Assembly: GCA_039821125.1 (NCBI GenBank) | Contig: JBCBOR010000002.1 | Span: forward strand, 1-64,000 | From: Thermohalobaculum sp039821125 | GTDB taxonomy: Bacteria > Pseudomonadota > Alphaproteobacteria > Rhodobacterales > Rhodobacteraceae | Length of the DNA stretch: 64,000 nt | Reading direction: 5' to 3' | In this document: piece after piece, positions 15,143 through 23,745 of the stretch | Numbering within the stretch: the stretch's first letter is position 1 | Layout: each line of letters starts with the position of its first letter | Position numbers and translations under genes: made by a program | Notes under the pieces: model-generated | Told to the model about the DNA's origin: nothing | What the model saw: the letters and a program-made list of their open reading frames with translations, nothing else | The model's database searches: none

Positions 15143-16546
15143 TCAGACATTCAGCAAAAGGTGCTCGCGCTCCCACGGGCTGATCACCTGCATGAACTCG
15201 TCATATTCGTGGTGCTTCACAGCGGCATAAAGGCGGGCGAACCGTTTGCCGAGGACGGCTTGCAGCGGCTCGCAGGCTTCAAGCTCCTCCAGACCCTCCA
15301 GCAAGCCGTAGGGCAATTCGCGCGGGCGGTCATAGCTGTCGGACTGCACCGCATCGCGCGGTTCGATCTTCTCGACCATGCCGAGATATCCGGTTGCCAG
15401 GCAGGCTGCGATTGCGAGATAGGGATTGGCGTCTGCCCCCACCACGCGGTTTTCAACCCGGCGTGCCTGTGGTTCGGAAATCGGCACGCGCAGACCCGTC
15501 GTGCGATTGTCCTGCCCCCAATCGAGATTTATCGGCGCGGTCAGGTGCGGCACGAGGCGCCGATAGGAATTTACATAGGGCGCCACAAGCGGGGCGGCAG
15601 CCCGAAAGTACGTCTGCTGTCCGCCGATGAAGTGGTAGAAGGCTTTGGACGGCTCACCACTCTTGCGGCTGAAGATATTGTTTCCTGTGTCAGTCGAGAC
15701 CACGGACTGATGGATATGCATGGCCGAGCCGGGCTGCCCCTCCATCGGTTTGGCCATGAAGGTCGCGTAGCAATCACAGCGCAGCGCCGCCTCGCGGATC
15801 AGACGCTTGAACAGGAAAACCTGATCGGCGAGTTCCAGCGGGTGCCCGTGGTTGAGGTTGATCTCAAGCTGAGCGGCCCCGGCTTCCTGAATGATCGTGT
15901 CGATCTCAAGCCCCTGCGCTGCCGCGTATTCATAGATATGCTCGATAACCCGGTCGTACTCGTCCGTGGCGGCAATCGAATAGGCTTGGCTCTTCGCGCC
16001 TGTCCGGCCCGACCGGCCAATGGGAGGCTCCAAAGGATCATCCGGGTCGGTATTCGGCTTGGTCAGATAGAACTCGATCTCCGGCGCGATGACAGGGCGC
16101 CATCCCTTCTTCTCATAGGCCGCCAGAACCCGGCGCAGAACCGAACGGGGCGCAAACTCCACCAGCCGTCCACGCCGGTCACAGACATCGTGGATCACCT
16201 GTACCGACGGATCCGATGCCCACGGCACCGACCGGGTCGAGGCGAAATCGGGACGCAACATCAAATCCGCATCCGTCGCAAACCCGCGGAAATTCTCGAG
16301 ATCCGGATACCCGCCCGTGATCGTCAGAAAGAAGATCGTCGTCGGCATATAGGTCGGCGAGAACTGCATGAATTTCGCCGCGGGCATCACCTTTCCACGC
16401 CCGACACCGGCAAAATCCGGGGTGACGCACTCAACCTCGGCGACCGAGTTTTCACGCAGCCATGTCGCCAGAGCCTCCGCTTCGGTGATGTCTGCCTCAG
16501 GCGATTGCTCAAGGGTAATCTCAGGCTCCAGCGAGGCCTTCGCCAT
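15143..16546 (-). CDS. glutamine synthetase family protein (gamma-glutamyl-amine ligase-like)
   Basis: 467 residues from MAKASLEPEI, with GGGAG 7 bases upstream; an ATG at 16582 would add 12 residues. The beta-grasp N-domain (about 40-140) and catalytic domain are present, with FYLTKPN, AGAAQLEINLNHG (metal-binding Glu), GSAMHIHQS (active-site His) and NSYRRLVPH. PuuA-like relatives ligate glutamate to putrescine or other amines; biosynthetic GlnA usually sits next to glnB, which is absent here. Substrate not determined. Its stop is 3 bases from that of the convergent TRAP permease. Confidence 0.88.
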   Translation of the reverse strand: MAKASLEPEITLEQSPEADITEAEALATWLRENSVAEVECVTPDFAGVGRGKVMPAAKFMQFSPTYMPTTIFFLTITGGYPDLENFRGFATDADLMLRPDFASTRSVPWASDPSVQVIHDVCDRRGRLVEFAPRSVLRRVLAAYEKKGWRPVIAPEIEFYLTKPNTDPDDPLEPPIGRSGRTGAKSQAYSIAATDEYDRVIEHIYEYAAAQGLEIDTIIQEAGAAQLEINLNHGHPLELADQVFLFKRLIREAALRCDCYATFMAKPMEGQPGSAMHIHQSVVSTDTGNNIFSRKSGEPSKAFYHFIGGQQTYFRAAAPLVAPYVNSYRRLVPHLTAPINLDWGQDNRTTGLRVPISEPQARRVENRVVGADANPYLAIAACLATGYLGMVEKIEPRDAVQSDSYDRPRELPYGLLEGLEELEACEPLQAVLGKRFARLYAAVKHHEYDEFMQVISPWEREHLLLNV

Positions 16547-16585
16547 ACCATCTCTCCCACTGGCCGCAAGCCGGCCGTTCATGGA

Positions 16586-17443
16586 TCACTCGGACACTGG
16601 CACCATACCCGACGGGGTCGCATGGCCGATTTGGCGCATGCCGCCAGCCACCAGGGACTGACAATGATCCGCCAGCGTTTTTCGATCCGGATGCGCCGAT
16701 GCAAGGACCGGCGGGTGATACACGATATCCACGGTGCCGCCCCAGGATCGCGCGACCACATCCCAGATGTGCCCCTCGAACGACATCGTGCCCCACCAGC
16801 CGTAGAAGTTCTCTGGCAGGTCTGATTTCGGCGATGGCGTGTATTTTACCGAGACCGGCTGAACCGCGATGCCGGTCGGCGCAGTGTCGTCGTAGAACAC
16901 CGAGAAGAGCGAGCTTTTGAAGGGCAGCACGCGCAGCCCGTCACTCGATGTGCCTTCGGGGAAAAAACAGAGCAGTTGGTTATGTGCAATGCGCTCGCGC
17001 AGCACCGCCTCCTGCCGCTTCGCCTCGGTGCGCTTGCGTTTGATGAACACCGTCCCCGTGATCCGCGCGATGAAGCCAACACCGGGCCAACGCGCGACAT
17101 CATCCTTTGAGACGAAGTACACGAGGTTGACCGATCGAAGCGCCAGGATATCCAGCCAGGACGAATGGTTCGCCACCAAAGCGCCTGTCTCTATCGGCTT
17201 GCCCGATACAGTCACCCGCAACCCTGCCAGCGACAGACACGCCCGCGACCACTTCCGAGCGACCCAGAAGTGGAACACAACCCATCGCCCCAGCATGGCT
17301 CTGAGGCCACGGCCCATCAGGAAGAACGCGACCGCGACAACGGTCACCGAGACCATGGCCCCGATGCGCAGGCCGCCCACGACCTTCTGCGCAAATGCCA
17401 GATCGCCCAGAACCGGCGGTTGTTCTGCATCCCAGGTTGCCAT
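16586..17443 (-). CDS. olsA: lysophospholipid/lyso-ornithine-lipid acyltransferase (PlsC family)
   Basis: 285 residues with an N-terminal membrane anchor (about 30-50). The NHSSWLDILAL motif (HX4D, near 90) and FPEGTSSDGLRVLPFKSSLF (near 165-185) are PlsC-family active-site blocks. Directly downstream of an OlsB homologue on the same strand, it most likely adds the second acyl chain to lyso-ornithine lipid. A plain 1-acylglycerol-3-phosphate acyltransferase is the alternative. Gene assignment rests on the pair. Confidence 0.88.
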   Translation of the reverse strand: MATWDAEQPPVLGDLAFAQKVVGGLRIGAMVSVTVVAVAFFLMGRGLRAMLGRWVVFHFWVARKWSRACLSLAGLRVTVSGKPIETGALVANHSSWLDILALRSVNLVYFVSKDDVARWPGVGFIARITGTVFIKRKRTEAKRQEAVLRERIAHNQLLCFFPEGTSSDGLRVLPFKSSLFSVFYDDTAPTGIAVQPVSVKYTPSPKSDLPENFYGWWGTMSFEGHIWDVVARSWGGTVDIVYHPPVLASAHPDRKTLADHCQSLVAGGMRQIGHATPSGMVPVSE

Positions 17444-17469
17444 GGCTGGCAGCTGTCTCCCGTCTGTCG

Positions 17470-18273
17470 CTAACCAAGGACACGGTCCACGGAACCGCCC
17501 CGTTTGCGCGAGTAGAACGTTCTATAGCGTTGAACCATACGGGATGTGTCCATCAACAGGCACACATCGACTGTATTGAACGCATAATCGATATATGCGC
17601 CTTCGCCAACGAAACCACCCAGCCGGATATAGGCTTTGATCAGGGTCGGGATCTGGCGCATCGCCTCGATCTTGTCGACCTGATCCTCTGGCAGGATATT
17701 CATCGCGACGAAGTGCTCGTCGGCGGCGCGGACGCGCAGGTCCTCGGGCGCAAGGTGATTGTAGTGCAGATAGCTCAGTGCCTGAGCCAGAGGCGCGGTG
17801 TCGCTGCCGTGAAAGCTCGCCACGCCAAACATGATCGAAACATTGTGCGTCGTGACGTACTCGCCCAGCCCGGTCCAGAGCAGATGCATGCCTGCGCCGC
17901 CGCGATGCTCCTTGTCAACGCAGGACCGCCCAAGCTCGACCGTCTGGCGCGGATAGTCGACAAGCCGCGAAAGATCATACTCGGCAGCGCCGTAGAACCC
18001 GATACCGGCGCGCGCGCGATCCCCGCGCATCAGACGGTAGACACCGACGACACCATGTTCGACATCCGCGTTCTCGCATTCATTGTCGATCAGCAGAAGA
18101 TGCTCGAAATGCGGATCGAACTCATCCCGCTCACGCCGGTCGGTGGCATCGCAGGGCGAGGCAGACGCTCCCATCTCCTCGACGAACACGCGATAGCGCA
18201 ATCTTTGGGCGGCGGCCACATCGGCCTCACTCTCCGCCAGTCTGACCGTAAAACGGCCCGCTTCGATGCGCAT
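17470..18273 (-). CDS. olsB: L-ornithine N(alpha)-acyltransferase
   Basis: 267 residues from MRIEAGRFTVRLAES; GGAGG lies 10 bases upstream, and longer in-frame starts up to 18384 look non-coding. The GNAT-like hemolysin-family fold shows RLRYRVFVEEMGA, VGVYRLMRGD, ELGRSCVDKEHRGGAGM and YNHLAPEDLR. It transfers a 3-hydroxyacyl chain from acyl carrier protein to ornithine, the first step of ornithine lipid synthesis, followed by OlsA 26 bases downstream. Ornithine lipids replace phospholipids under phosphate limitation in marine alphaproteobacteria. Confidence 0.88.
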   Translation of the reverse strand: MRIEAGRFTVRLAESEADVAAAQRLRYRVFVEEMGASASPCDATDRRERDEFDPHFEHLLLIDNECENADVEHGVVGVYRLMRGDRARAGIGFYGAAEYDLSRLVDYPRQTVELGRSCVDKEHRGGAGMHLLWTGLGEYVTTHNVSIMFGVASFHGSDTAPLAQALSYLHYNHLAPEDLRVRAADEHFVAMNILPEDQVDKIEAMRQIPTLIKAYIRLGGFVGEGAYIDYAFNTVDVCLLMDTSRMVQRYRTFYSRKRGGSVDRVLG

Positions 18274-18490
18274 TCTGTGGAAGCCTCCGGTAATGCACGC
18301 TCCATCCCCAAGCGTGTCACGTCGCATTCGCGATTGGCGCCGGACACTATGAGCATCTGCAATCCAGTGCAACCATGACCACACCGGAGCGCGCGGTTAC
18401 CTTCTATTAACCATCTCGGGAAAAATCTATGTTATCGAGATAATTAAGGAACTGCAGGTGGGTCAGACCAACGATTTTCCCCAGGCTTTG

Positions 18491-18670
18491 TCAGAGCGTA
18501 TCGGGCTCGATCAACTCCAGAGGCACATGATCACGCAGCAAGACAACTTTGCCATGATGTTCGAAACTGACGGTAATCCTGTCGCCAACGATCGACTGAA
18601 CCTGCCCGCGACCCCAATCGGGTTGTGCTGGCAGCGCCACGATTGCGCCGACTTCAAGGCCGAAGGTCAT
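18491..18670 (-). CDS. DUF3553 domain protein
   Basis: 59 residues starting MTFGLEVGAIVALP, with GAGGAG 9 bases before the ATG. The family pattern is visible: PDWGRGQVQSIVGDRITVSFEHHGK followed by LELIEPDTL, a small beta-rich domain also found appended to UvrD-type helicases and in CarD-like contexts. The function of stand-alone copies is unknown. It is divergent from chpT with a 47-bp gap. Confidence 0.85.
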   Translation of the reverse strand: MTFGLEVGAIVALPAQPDWGRGQVQSIVGDRITVSFEHHGKVVLLRDHVPLELIEPDTL

Positions 18671-18717
18671 TGTCACGCACTCCTCATGGATCACAGCTCG
18701 CGCAGGTTTGGACCATC

Positions 18718-19338
18718 ATGACCTACGAAACTCAGATTGCATCGCTGCTGTCGGCCCGGATCTGCCACGATCTTGTCAGCCCCGTGGGCGCTGTCGTCAA
18801 TGGCGTTGGCCTGATGCAGGAAATCGCAGGACCCAGCCTTGCCGATGAGCTGTCGATGATCGGCCAAAGCGCCGGGCGCGCGTCGTGCATGCTGCAGTTC
18901 TACAGGATCGCCTTCGGGACCGGCGATGCGGATGCCTCGGAAATCGCGCGCGGCGGGATCGAGGCACAGGCGGCAGAGCTTGTCCAATCCTCGAAGGTGT
19001 CCTTCGCCCTGACGGGCGCCGATGGCCCGCCCATGCCCAGACGCGACGGCAAGATTTTCTGTTTGATGATCCTGTGCGCACGTGCACTTGTTGGCCTGCG
19101 CGGCAGCGTCCGTGCCAATCTGAGCCCGCCCGATCCCTACCGGATGAGCGTCTCGGTGCAATCGGACGCTGCCCTCAGCAACGCGTCTTTCCTCGAGATC
19201 ATTCAGGCCCCGGTCGAGACGTCTGCCGTTCCGCCACGCGCCGTCGAATTCCTGTTGCTGAAGGCGGCCGTCGAGCAAAGCGGCATGCAGATCGACATCG
19301 CGGCATCCGATACGGACGCAAGCATTGCCGTGATCTAG
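18718..19338 (+). CDS. chpT: histidine phosphotransferase ChpT
   Basis: 206 residues with the dimerisation/histidine-phosphotransfer helices of ChpT. SARICHDLVSPVGAVVNG (about 12-29) contains the phospho-accepting His, and a degenerate Bergerat-like C-domain follows. ChpT relays phosphate from CckA to CtrA and CpdR, controlling the cell cycle, motility and gene transfer agents in this class. The ribosome site is weak. cckA and ctrA are outside the window. Confidence 0.9.
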   Translation: MTYETQIASLLSARICHDLVSPVGAVVNGVGLMQEIAGPSLADELSMIGQSAGRASCMLQFYRIAFGTGDADASEIARGGIEAQAAELVQSSKVSFALTGADGPPMPRRDGKIFCLMILCARALVGLRGSVRANLSPPDPYRMSVSVQSDAALSNASFLEIIQAPVETSAVPPRAVEFLLLKAAVEQSGMQIDIAASDTDASIAVI

Positions 19339-19360
19339 CGCCGCTTTGCCCCGCGCAACC

Positions 19361-19891
19361 TCAATCGAGCGCGCGAAGGCCGGCGCGATACTGATCGAGG
19401 CGACTGCGATAGGTTCGGGCGACACGGCGCAAATCCTCGATCGTTGCCTCGTCGTTCGTGCGGATCACCCTGCCGGGCTGTCCGACCACCATGGATCCGT
19501 CCGGGATCTCCTTACCCTCGGTGATCAGGGCATTCGCGCCGATCAGACATTGCGCACCGATCTTCGCACCGTTCAGCACAACTGCGCCCATTCCGATCAG
19601 CGAGCCATGGCCCACCGTGCATCCATGCAGGATCGCCTTGTGCCCGACGGTGACGCCGTCACCAACCGTCAGGGGAAATCCTGGATCCGTGTGGCAGACG
19701 ACGCCATCCTGCACATTGGTGTCTGCCCCCAAAACGATCGGCTCGTTGTCGCCACGCAGAACCGCGTTGAACCAGATGCTAACCCCGGACGCGATCCGCA
19801 CATCACCGATGACCTGCGCGCCCGGCGCAATCCAGGCGCTGTCATCCTCGGGCAAGCTCGGTCTGAGATCATCCAGAGCATAGAGTGTCAT
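19361..19891 (-). CDS. gamma-class carbonic anhydrase-like hexapeptide-repeat protein
   Basis: 176 residues folding as a left-handed beta-helix: repeated hexapeptides such as APGAQVIGDVRIASGVSIW, with His ligands in GHKAILHGCTVGHGSLIG (typical of Cam/YrdA/PaaY trimers that bind Zn across subunits). Many bacterial members have low or no carbonic anhydrase activity, so function is tentative. The ATG overlaps the stop of gmk (ATGA), showing translational coupling. Confidence 0.88.
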   Translation of the reverse strand: MTLYALDDLRPSLPEDDSAWIAPGAQVIGDVRIASGVSIWFNAVLRGDNEPIVLGADTNVQDGVVCHTDPGFPLTVGDGVTVGHKAILHGCTVGHGSLIGMGAVVLNGAKIGAQCLIGANALITEGKEIPDGSMVVGQPGRVIRTNDEATIEDLRRVARTYRSRLDQYRAGLRALD

Positions 19892-20547
19892 TGGGTTGCC
19901 TTTCTGTCCCGGAACTCCGAATCGAGCCCGCTGACAAAGCCGCGGAGGCCCGGACGACGGTCCCGCCGTAGACGCTCAGAGTTAACAATTGTTCTGATCT
20001 GGGAATAGCAGGCATCCATATCGTCGTTGATCAGGACATAATCGTATTCCGCCCAGTGGATTATTTCTGCCATGGCCTTGTCCATCCGCCCTGAAATGAC
20101 GTTCGGATCGTCCTGCCCGCGCGCTTTCAATCTGGCCTCGAGTGCTGCGATCGAGGGCGGAAGAATGAAGATGAGAACCGAGGATCGTCCAAGGGGCGAC
20201 GCGCGCAGTTGCTGGGCGCCCTGCCAGTCGACATCCAGCAGGACATCAGACCCGGTCTCCATCATCTCCTCGATCGGCGCACGCGGCGTGCCATAGAGAT
20301 TTCCAAAAACCTCGGCGTGCTCGAGAAACCCGCCCTCGGCAATGTCGCGCCTAAACGCTTCTTCTGAATAGAAAAAATAGTCATGACCTTCGCGTTCTCC
20401 GGGTCGGGGCGGCCGCGTTGTCGCCGACACGGACATCCGAAATCCGGGGTCATCGGCCATGAGACGGCGCGCCATTGTCGACTTGCCCGCGCCCGAAGGA
20501 GACGACAACGCGAGCAACATCGCGTTCCGCTTGATCTCATCCTGCAT
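19888..20547 (-). CDS. gmk: guanylate kinase
   Basis: 219 residues. P-loop SSPSGAGKST near residue 15, GMP-binding SVSATTRPPRPGEREGHDYFF, and DVDWQGAQQL in the middle are all guanylate kinase signatures. It phosphorylates GMP and dGMP to the diphosphates in the cytoplasm. The adjoining minus-strand gene overlaps its stop by 4 bases. Confidence 0.96.
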   Translation of the reverse strand: MQDEIKRNAMLLALSSPSGAGKSTMARRLMADDPGFRMSVSATTRPPRPGEREGHDYFFYSEEAFRRDIAEGGFLEHAEVFGNLYGTPRAPIEEMMETGSDVLLDVDWQGAQQLRASPLGRSSVLIFILPPSIAALEARLKARGQDDPNVISGRMDKAMAEIIHWAEYDYVLINDDMDACYSQIRTIVNSERLRRDRRPGLRGFVSGLDSEFRDRKATQ

Positions 20548-20671
20548 GGATTTGTCCGCTCAAAACCTGTCCCGCGCCCACTTTGGGCTTCAACGAATTT
20601 AGTTTTGATTAACCCTGACCTGATCGCAATGCGATAGCATTCGCGGTGATTCCCGAACGGGGGAGAACACC

Positions 20672-20737
20672 GTGGCACGTGTCTTGCTGCCTCAGGAACA
20701 CCGGTCGGTCATGGCGATCTACTGGAGAGTGTGGTAA
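20672..20737 (+). CDS. possible 21-codon small ORF upstream of the PAS gene
   Basis: GTG-started frame encoding (M)ARVLLPQEHRSVMAIYWRVW, with GGGGAG 8 bases before the GTG, ending TAA 14 bases before the next gene's ATG. The placement and good ribosome site fit a leader peptide or small protein, but the length makes chance occurrence likely. No similarity recognised. Confidence 0.3.
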   Translation: MARVLLPQEHRSVMAIYWRVW

Positions 20738-20751
20738 TCAGAGGTGACACG

Positions 20752-21513
20752 ATGGACGGCGACAGCTCCAGTAACGAAGGGTTTGTCCAGCTTAATGCGT
20801 ACCGACGGGCCAAGAGCGACGAGATGATCCACAGGGAACTGCGCGCGCTGCACCATTACTGGGAAACGCTTCGGGCTGGTCGGGCAACGCCGATGCGCTC
20901 GGATATCGATCCGCGCGATATGGCGTGCGATGCGCGCAATCTCTTCATCCTCGAGAATCTGGGTCGCGGCAACATTCGGTTCCGACTGGCCGGAACGGCC
21001 ATTGTCGACGCGTTCGGGATGGAACTGCGCGGGATGAATGCGCGCTCGATCATGTCGCCCTCGGCCCGGGAGAGTTTCTCGGTCCTTGTCTCGGAAACAC
21101 TCGAGGATCCTGGCGTCGGGTACGCGCGGCTGCACGATGCCGATTTCCCCGAGGATATCTGGGAGGTTGTCCTCCTGCCGCTGCGCAGTGATTTCGGCAT
21201 GATTGACCGGGTTATCGGCTGCCTGCATCCGATCGATGCCTCGACCCGTAAAAACTCGGAGTCGCTGCTGCGCTTCCGGATCGACAAGATGTCTGTCGAG
21301 ACCATCAAGGTGACGGTCGAGGACACCGACATTCCGACCCCGGTCGAGGCCTTTGCCGAGCCGCCTGCTCCGTTCGAACATGCTGATCCCAAACTGAGCA
21401 GCCAGGTGCACCGTCTGTCCGCGATTGATGGCGGTCTGAGCCGCCGTGCGACGGAACTCGATGAGAACCGCGGTGAGCGTTCACGTGCGCATCTGCGCGT
21501 CGTCAAGGACTGA
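20752..21513 (+). CDS. PAS domain protein (PAS_5 family)
   Basis: 253 residues from MDGDSSSNEGF; AGAGGT lies 6 bases upstream, preferred to the GTG at 20731. The central part (LRALHHYWETLRAG, LFILENLGRGNIRFRLAGT, VLLPLRSDFGMIDRVIGCL) matches the PAS_5 domain common in alphaproteobacteria, here without an output domain. The C-terminal 60 residues are polar, ending HLRVVKD. Probably a cytoplasmic sensor or scaffold; signal unknown. Confidence 0.85.
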   Translation: MDGDSSSNEGFVQLNAYRRAKSDEMIHRELRALHHYWETLRAGRATPMRSDIDPRDMACDARNLFILENLGRGNIRFRLAGTAIVDAFGMELRGMNARSIMSPSARESFSVLVSETLEDPGVGYARLHDADFPEDIWEVVLLPLRSDFGMIDRVIGCLHPIDASTRKNSESLLRFRIDKMSVETIKVTVEDTDIPTPVEAFAEPPAPFEHADPKLSSQVHRLSAIDGGLSRRATELDENRGERSRAHLRVVKD

Positions 21514-21549
21514 CAGGGCGACGACTGCACGAGACGAAAGGCACCGCCC

Positions 21550-22296
21550 TCAGATTGGCGGCTGCGTCGATCCGGATGGGTCCACCACACGCTCATCCGG
21601 AGAGTCCTCTCCGCTTGCCTCGGCTGCAAAAGACAGAAATCCACTGAGGTCGCCATACCCGGTGTCACGCCGCTCGTAGGCCAGACCGAGACGGGTCGCT
21701 GCGGCTTTGGCCCGTTCCTCCAGAACCGGGTCATCCGTCTGCGCGAGATAGACGATCTTCTCGTAGTGTCCGAAGATCATCGGCAAAAGATCGGGATGAC
21801 GATCAAGCCCCATCCCCTTCCAGATCAGCGTGTCGAACTGGCGCGCGAGGAAGTCCGTCAGGTAAAACGCCGTGATCTCGCCCGCTTCCGCCCGATCGGC
21901 AAACGCCTGATTCCCATCGAAGAAGCTGTAGCAATGAGGGCCCGCGATCCGGCTCACGCCTTCCTCGGCACAGACCTTGTCGAGCATTCCGCCCGTGCCG
22001 CAATCGGCGTAGACGATGAAGATCGACGCAAAGCCATCGCTGCGTGCTTGATGGATCCGCGCGCGCACCGCATCGGGGATGCGTTGCGGATCGTTGTGCA
22101 GTTTCGCGGGCAGGCAGGTGATCTCGAGATGATCCCAGCCGTTCAGGTCGCGGATGGCCACGATCTCGCGCGCAAGGGCACCGCAGGCGATCAGCAACAC
22201 CGTTCCGGGCTTTGCCACGCCGGCGCCGTCGAACCCGCGTTCCGTCAGGCTGTCGGCATCCGGTATCACATCGGCCCCTGCATGTGCGTCACCCAA
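21550..22296 (-). CDS. DUF1638 domain protein
   Basis: 248 residues if the TTG at 22296 is used; a GTG nine codons later is an alternative. The DUF1638 pattern is clear: VLLIACGALAREIVAI, IFIVYADCGTGGMLDKVC and AGPHCYSFFDG, with several conserved Cys. The family is repeatedly found beside corrinoid proteins and B12-dependent methyltransferases and has been tied to methionine synthase function in Phaeobacter. It overlaps the YbjQ gene by 8 bases and belongs to the corrinoid group at 21.5-23.6 kb. Confidence 0.87.
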   Translation of the reverse strand: MGDAHAGADVIPDADSLTERGFDGAGVAKPGTVLLIACGALAREIVAIRDLNGWDHLEITCLPAKLHNDPQRIPDAVRARIHQARSDGFASIFIVYADCGTGGMLDKVCAEEGVSRIAGPHCYSFFDGNQAFADRAEAGEITAFYLTDFLARQFDTLIWKGMGLDRHPDLLPMIFGHYEKIVYLAQTDDPVLEERAKAAATRLGLAYERRDTGYGDLSGFLSFAAEASGEDSPDERVVDPSGSTQPPI

Positions 22297-22603
22297 GCCG
22301 CACGGCGGTCCCGTAGGCCAGAACCTCGGACGAGCCCCCCATGATCATCGAGGTCGTCATGCGCATGCACACAACCGCATCGGCCCCGGCCTGACGCGCA
22401 TCCTCGACCATGCGGTCCATGGCCTGTTCCCGCGCCGCCGCCAGCAGTTGCGCATACTCCTTGACCTCACCACCCACGATGTTGCGCAGCGAGGCGACGA
22501 TATCGGACCCGACATGCTTGGCCCGGACAACAGAGCCTCGCGCTACGCCCAACGTCTCGATAATCTCGCGGCCCGGCACGGTTTCGGTGGTGACAACAAT
22601 CAT
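22289..22603 (-). CDS. YbjQ/UPF0145 family protein
   Basis: 104 residues: MIVVTTETVPGREIIETLG, followed by GSDIVASLRNIVGGEVKEY and AGADAVVCMRMTTSMIMG. These are typical of the pentameric YbjQ family, described as putative heavy-metal-binding. The function is unproven. It is in an operon with DUF1638 (8-base overlap) and the small membrane protein upstream (3-base gap). Confidence 0.88.
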   Translation of the reverse strand: MIVVTTETVPGREIIETLGVARGSVVRAKHVGSDIVASLRNIVGGEVKEYAQLLAAAREQAMDRMVEDARQAGADAVVCMRMTTSMIMGGSSEVLAYGTAVRLG

Positions 22604-22606
22604 CGG

Positions 22607-22825
22607 CTACCTTTCGATTTTTTCGTACTTGTCATCCTCGCTGTTCGCGAGGCGTTGTCGGACGACAACCACGAAAACTCCAATCACCACGCCGAAGACC
22701 GAAAGCGCGGGCAACATCATGCCGCCGGTGGCGATCACGCCGATCATCAGAGCGACGAGATAGGCAAGACCCGCAAGACCTGCGACCGCAGCGACGGCAA
22801 CCAGAACGAAATCGTCAATTTTCAT
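22607..22825 (-). CDS. small two-helix membrane protein
   Basis: 72 residues from MKIDDFVLVAV with GGAGG 7 bases ahead; an upstream start at 22849 would add 8 residues. Two hydrophobic segments (about 6-28 and 33-55) are followed by a charged tail, RQRLANSEDDKYEKIER. No family recognised. Its place between the corrinoid protein and YbjQ suggests co-transcription. Confidence 0.7.
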   Translation of the reverse strand: MKIDDFVLVAVAAVAGLAGLAYLVALMIGVIATGGMMLPALSVFGVVIGVFVVVVRQRLANSEDDKYEKIER

Positions 22826-22882
22826 GGGATGTCCTCCATCCCTTCTCACTTGGGGACAGAGGTATCGCCGATCAATCCCGCC

Positions 22883-23587
22883 TTACCCGGCTGCCAGTTG
22901 ATTGTGCTTGCGGGCCATGAATTCCTTCGCGGTCTCGACTGCGACGGCTGCATCCCGGCAATAGGCATCGGCACCAATCGCGTTGCTGAACTCCTCGTTC
23001 AGCGGAGCGCCGCCCACCAGGATGACATAGTCGTCGCGCACGCCCTTCTCTTTCAGCGCATCGATCACGACTTTCATGTAAGGCATGGTGGTGGTCAGAA
23101 GCGCGGACATCCCCAGGATGTCGGCCTCCTCCTCCTCAAGCTTCTCGAGATAATTCTCGACCGGGTTATTGATGCCCAGATCGATCACCTCGAATCCTGC
23201 GCCTTCCATCATCATCGCCACAAGGTTCTTGCCGATGTCGTGAATGTCGCCCTTCACGGTGCCGATCACCATCTTGCCGAGGCGCGGTGCCCCGGTCTCG
23301 ATCAGCAGCGGCTTCAGGATGGCCATGCCTGCTTTCATGGCGTTGGCTGCCAGCAGAACCTCGGGCACGAACAGGATACCGTCGCGGAAATCGATGCCGA
23401 CGATACGCATGCCTTCGACCAGCGCCTTGGTCAGGACGTCATAGGGCTGCCAGCCGCGTTCGAGCAGGATGTTCACACCCTCCTCGATCTCCTCCTTCAG
23501 ACCGTCGTAGAGGTCGTCATGCATCTGCTGGACGAGATCATCGTCTTCAAGTTCGCTGAGGACGATATCGTCTTCTTCATCGGCCAT
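22883..23587 (-). CDS. corrinoid (B12-binding) methyltransferase carrier protein
   Basis: 234 residues. The N-terminal helical cap (about 20-105, GWQPYDVLTKALVEGMRIVG, FVPEVLLAANAMKAG) is followed by a Rossmann B12 domain with GDIHDIGKN, whose His is the lower cobalt ligand, and VGGAPLNEEF near the end. It carries a methylcobalamin intermediate. No substrate methyltransferase is adjacent. In Phaeobacter, methionine synthase is split with a separate B12 subunit and a DUF1638 partner, so this could be that subunit rather than a methylamine corrinoid protein. Confidence 0.88.
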   Translation of the reverse strand: MADEEDDIVLSELEDDDLVQQMHDDLYDGLKEEIEEGVNILLERGWQPYDVLTKALVEGMRIVGIDFRDGILFVPEVLLAANAMKAGMAILKPLLIETGAPRLGKMVIGTVKGDIHDIGKNLVAMMMEGAGFEVIDLGINNPVENYLEKLEEEEADILGMSALLTTTMPYMKVVIDALKEKGVRDDYVILVGGAPLNEEFSNAIGADAYCRDAAVAVETAKEFMARKHNQLAAG

Positions 23588-23745
23588 GGCGGCGGTCCCT
23601 CTGTGCCTCGTAACCCGTTAAAGGATACTCACTATTCCCGTTAGCGTTTAAATGCGAAAGACGACGCGACAAATTCGTCATTTGCCGCTCGGTTCCCGAC
23701 CCGTGCGCCTTGACGCCCGTCCCGGAATTCGCCAAGCCTCGCAGA

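Noticed and set aside
20597..20614. CtrA-type sites (TTAA-N7-TTAA) before the PAS gene, and similarly near 18400 before chpT
   Set aside because: Only one half-site is exact in each case; the other half deviates or the spacing is 6. Below what I would call.
22139..23644. Long plus-strand frame of 496 codons opposite the corrinoid operon
   Set aside because: It is antisense to four well-recognised genes, is His/Arg/Asp-rich as expected for a shadow frame and has no family pattern.
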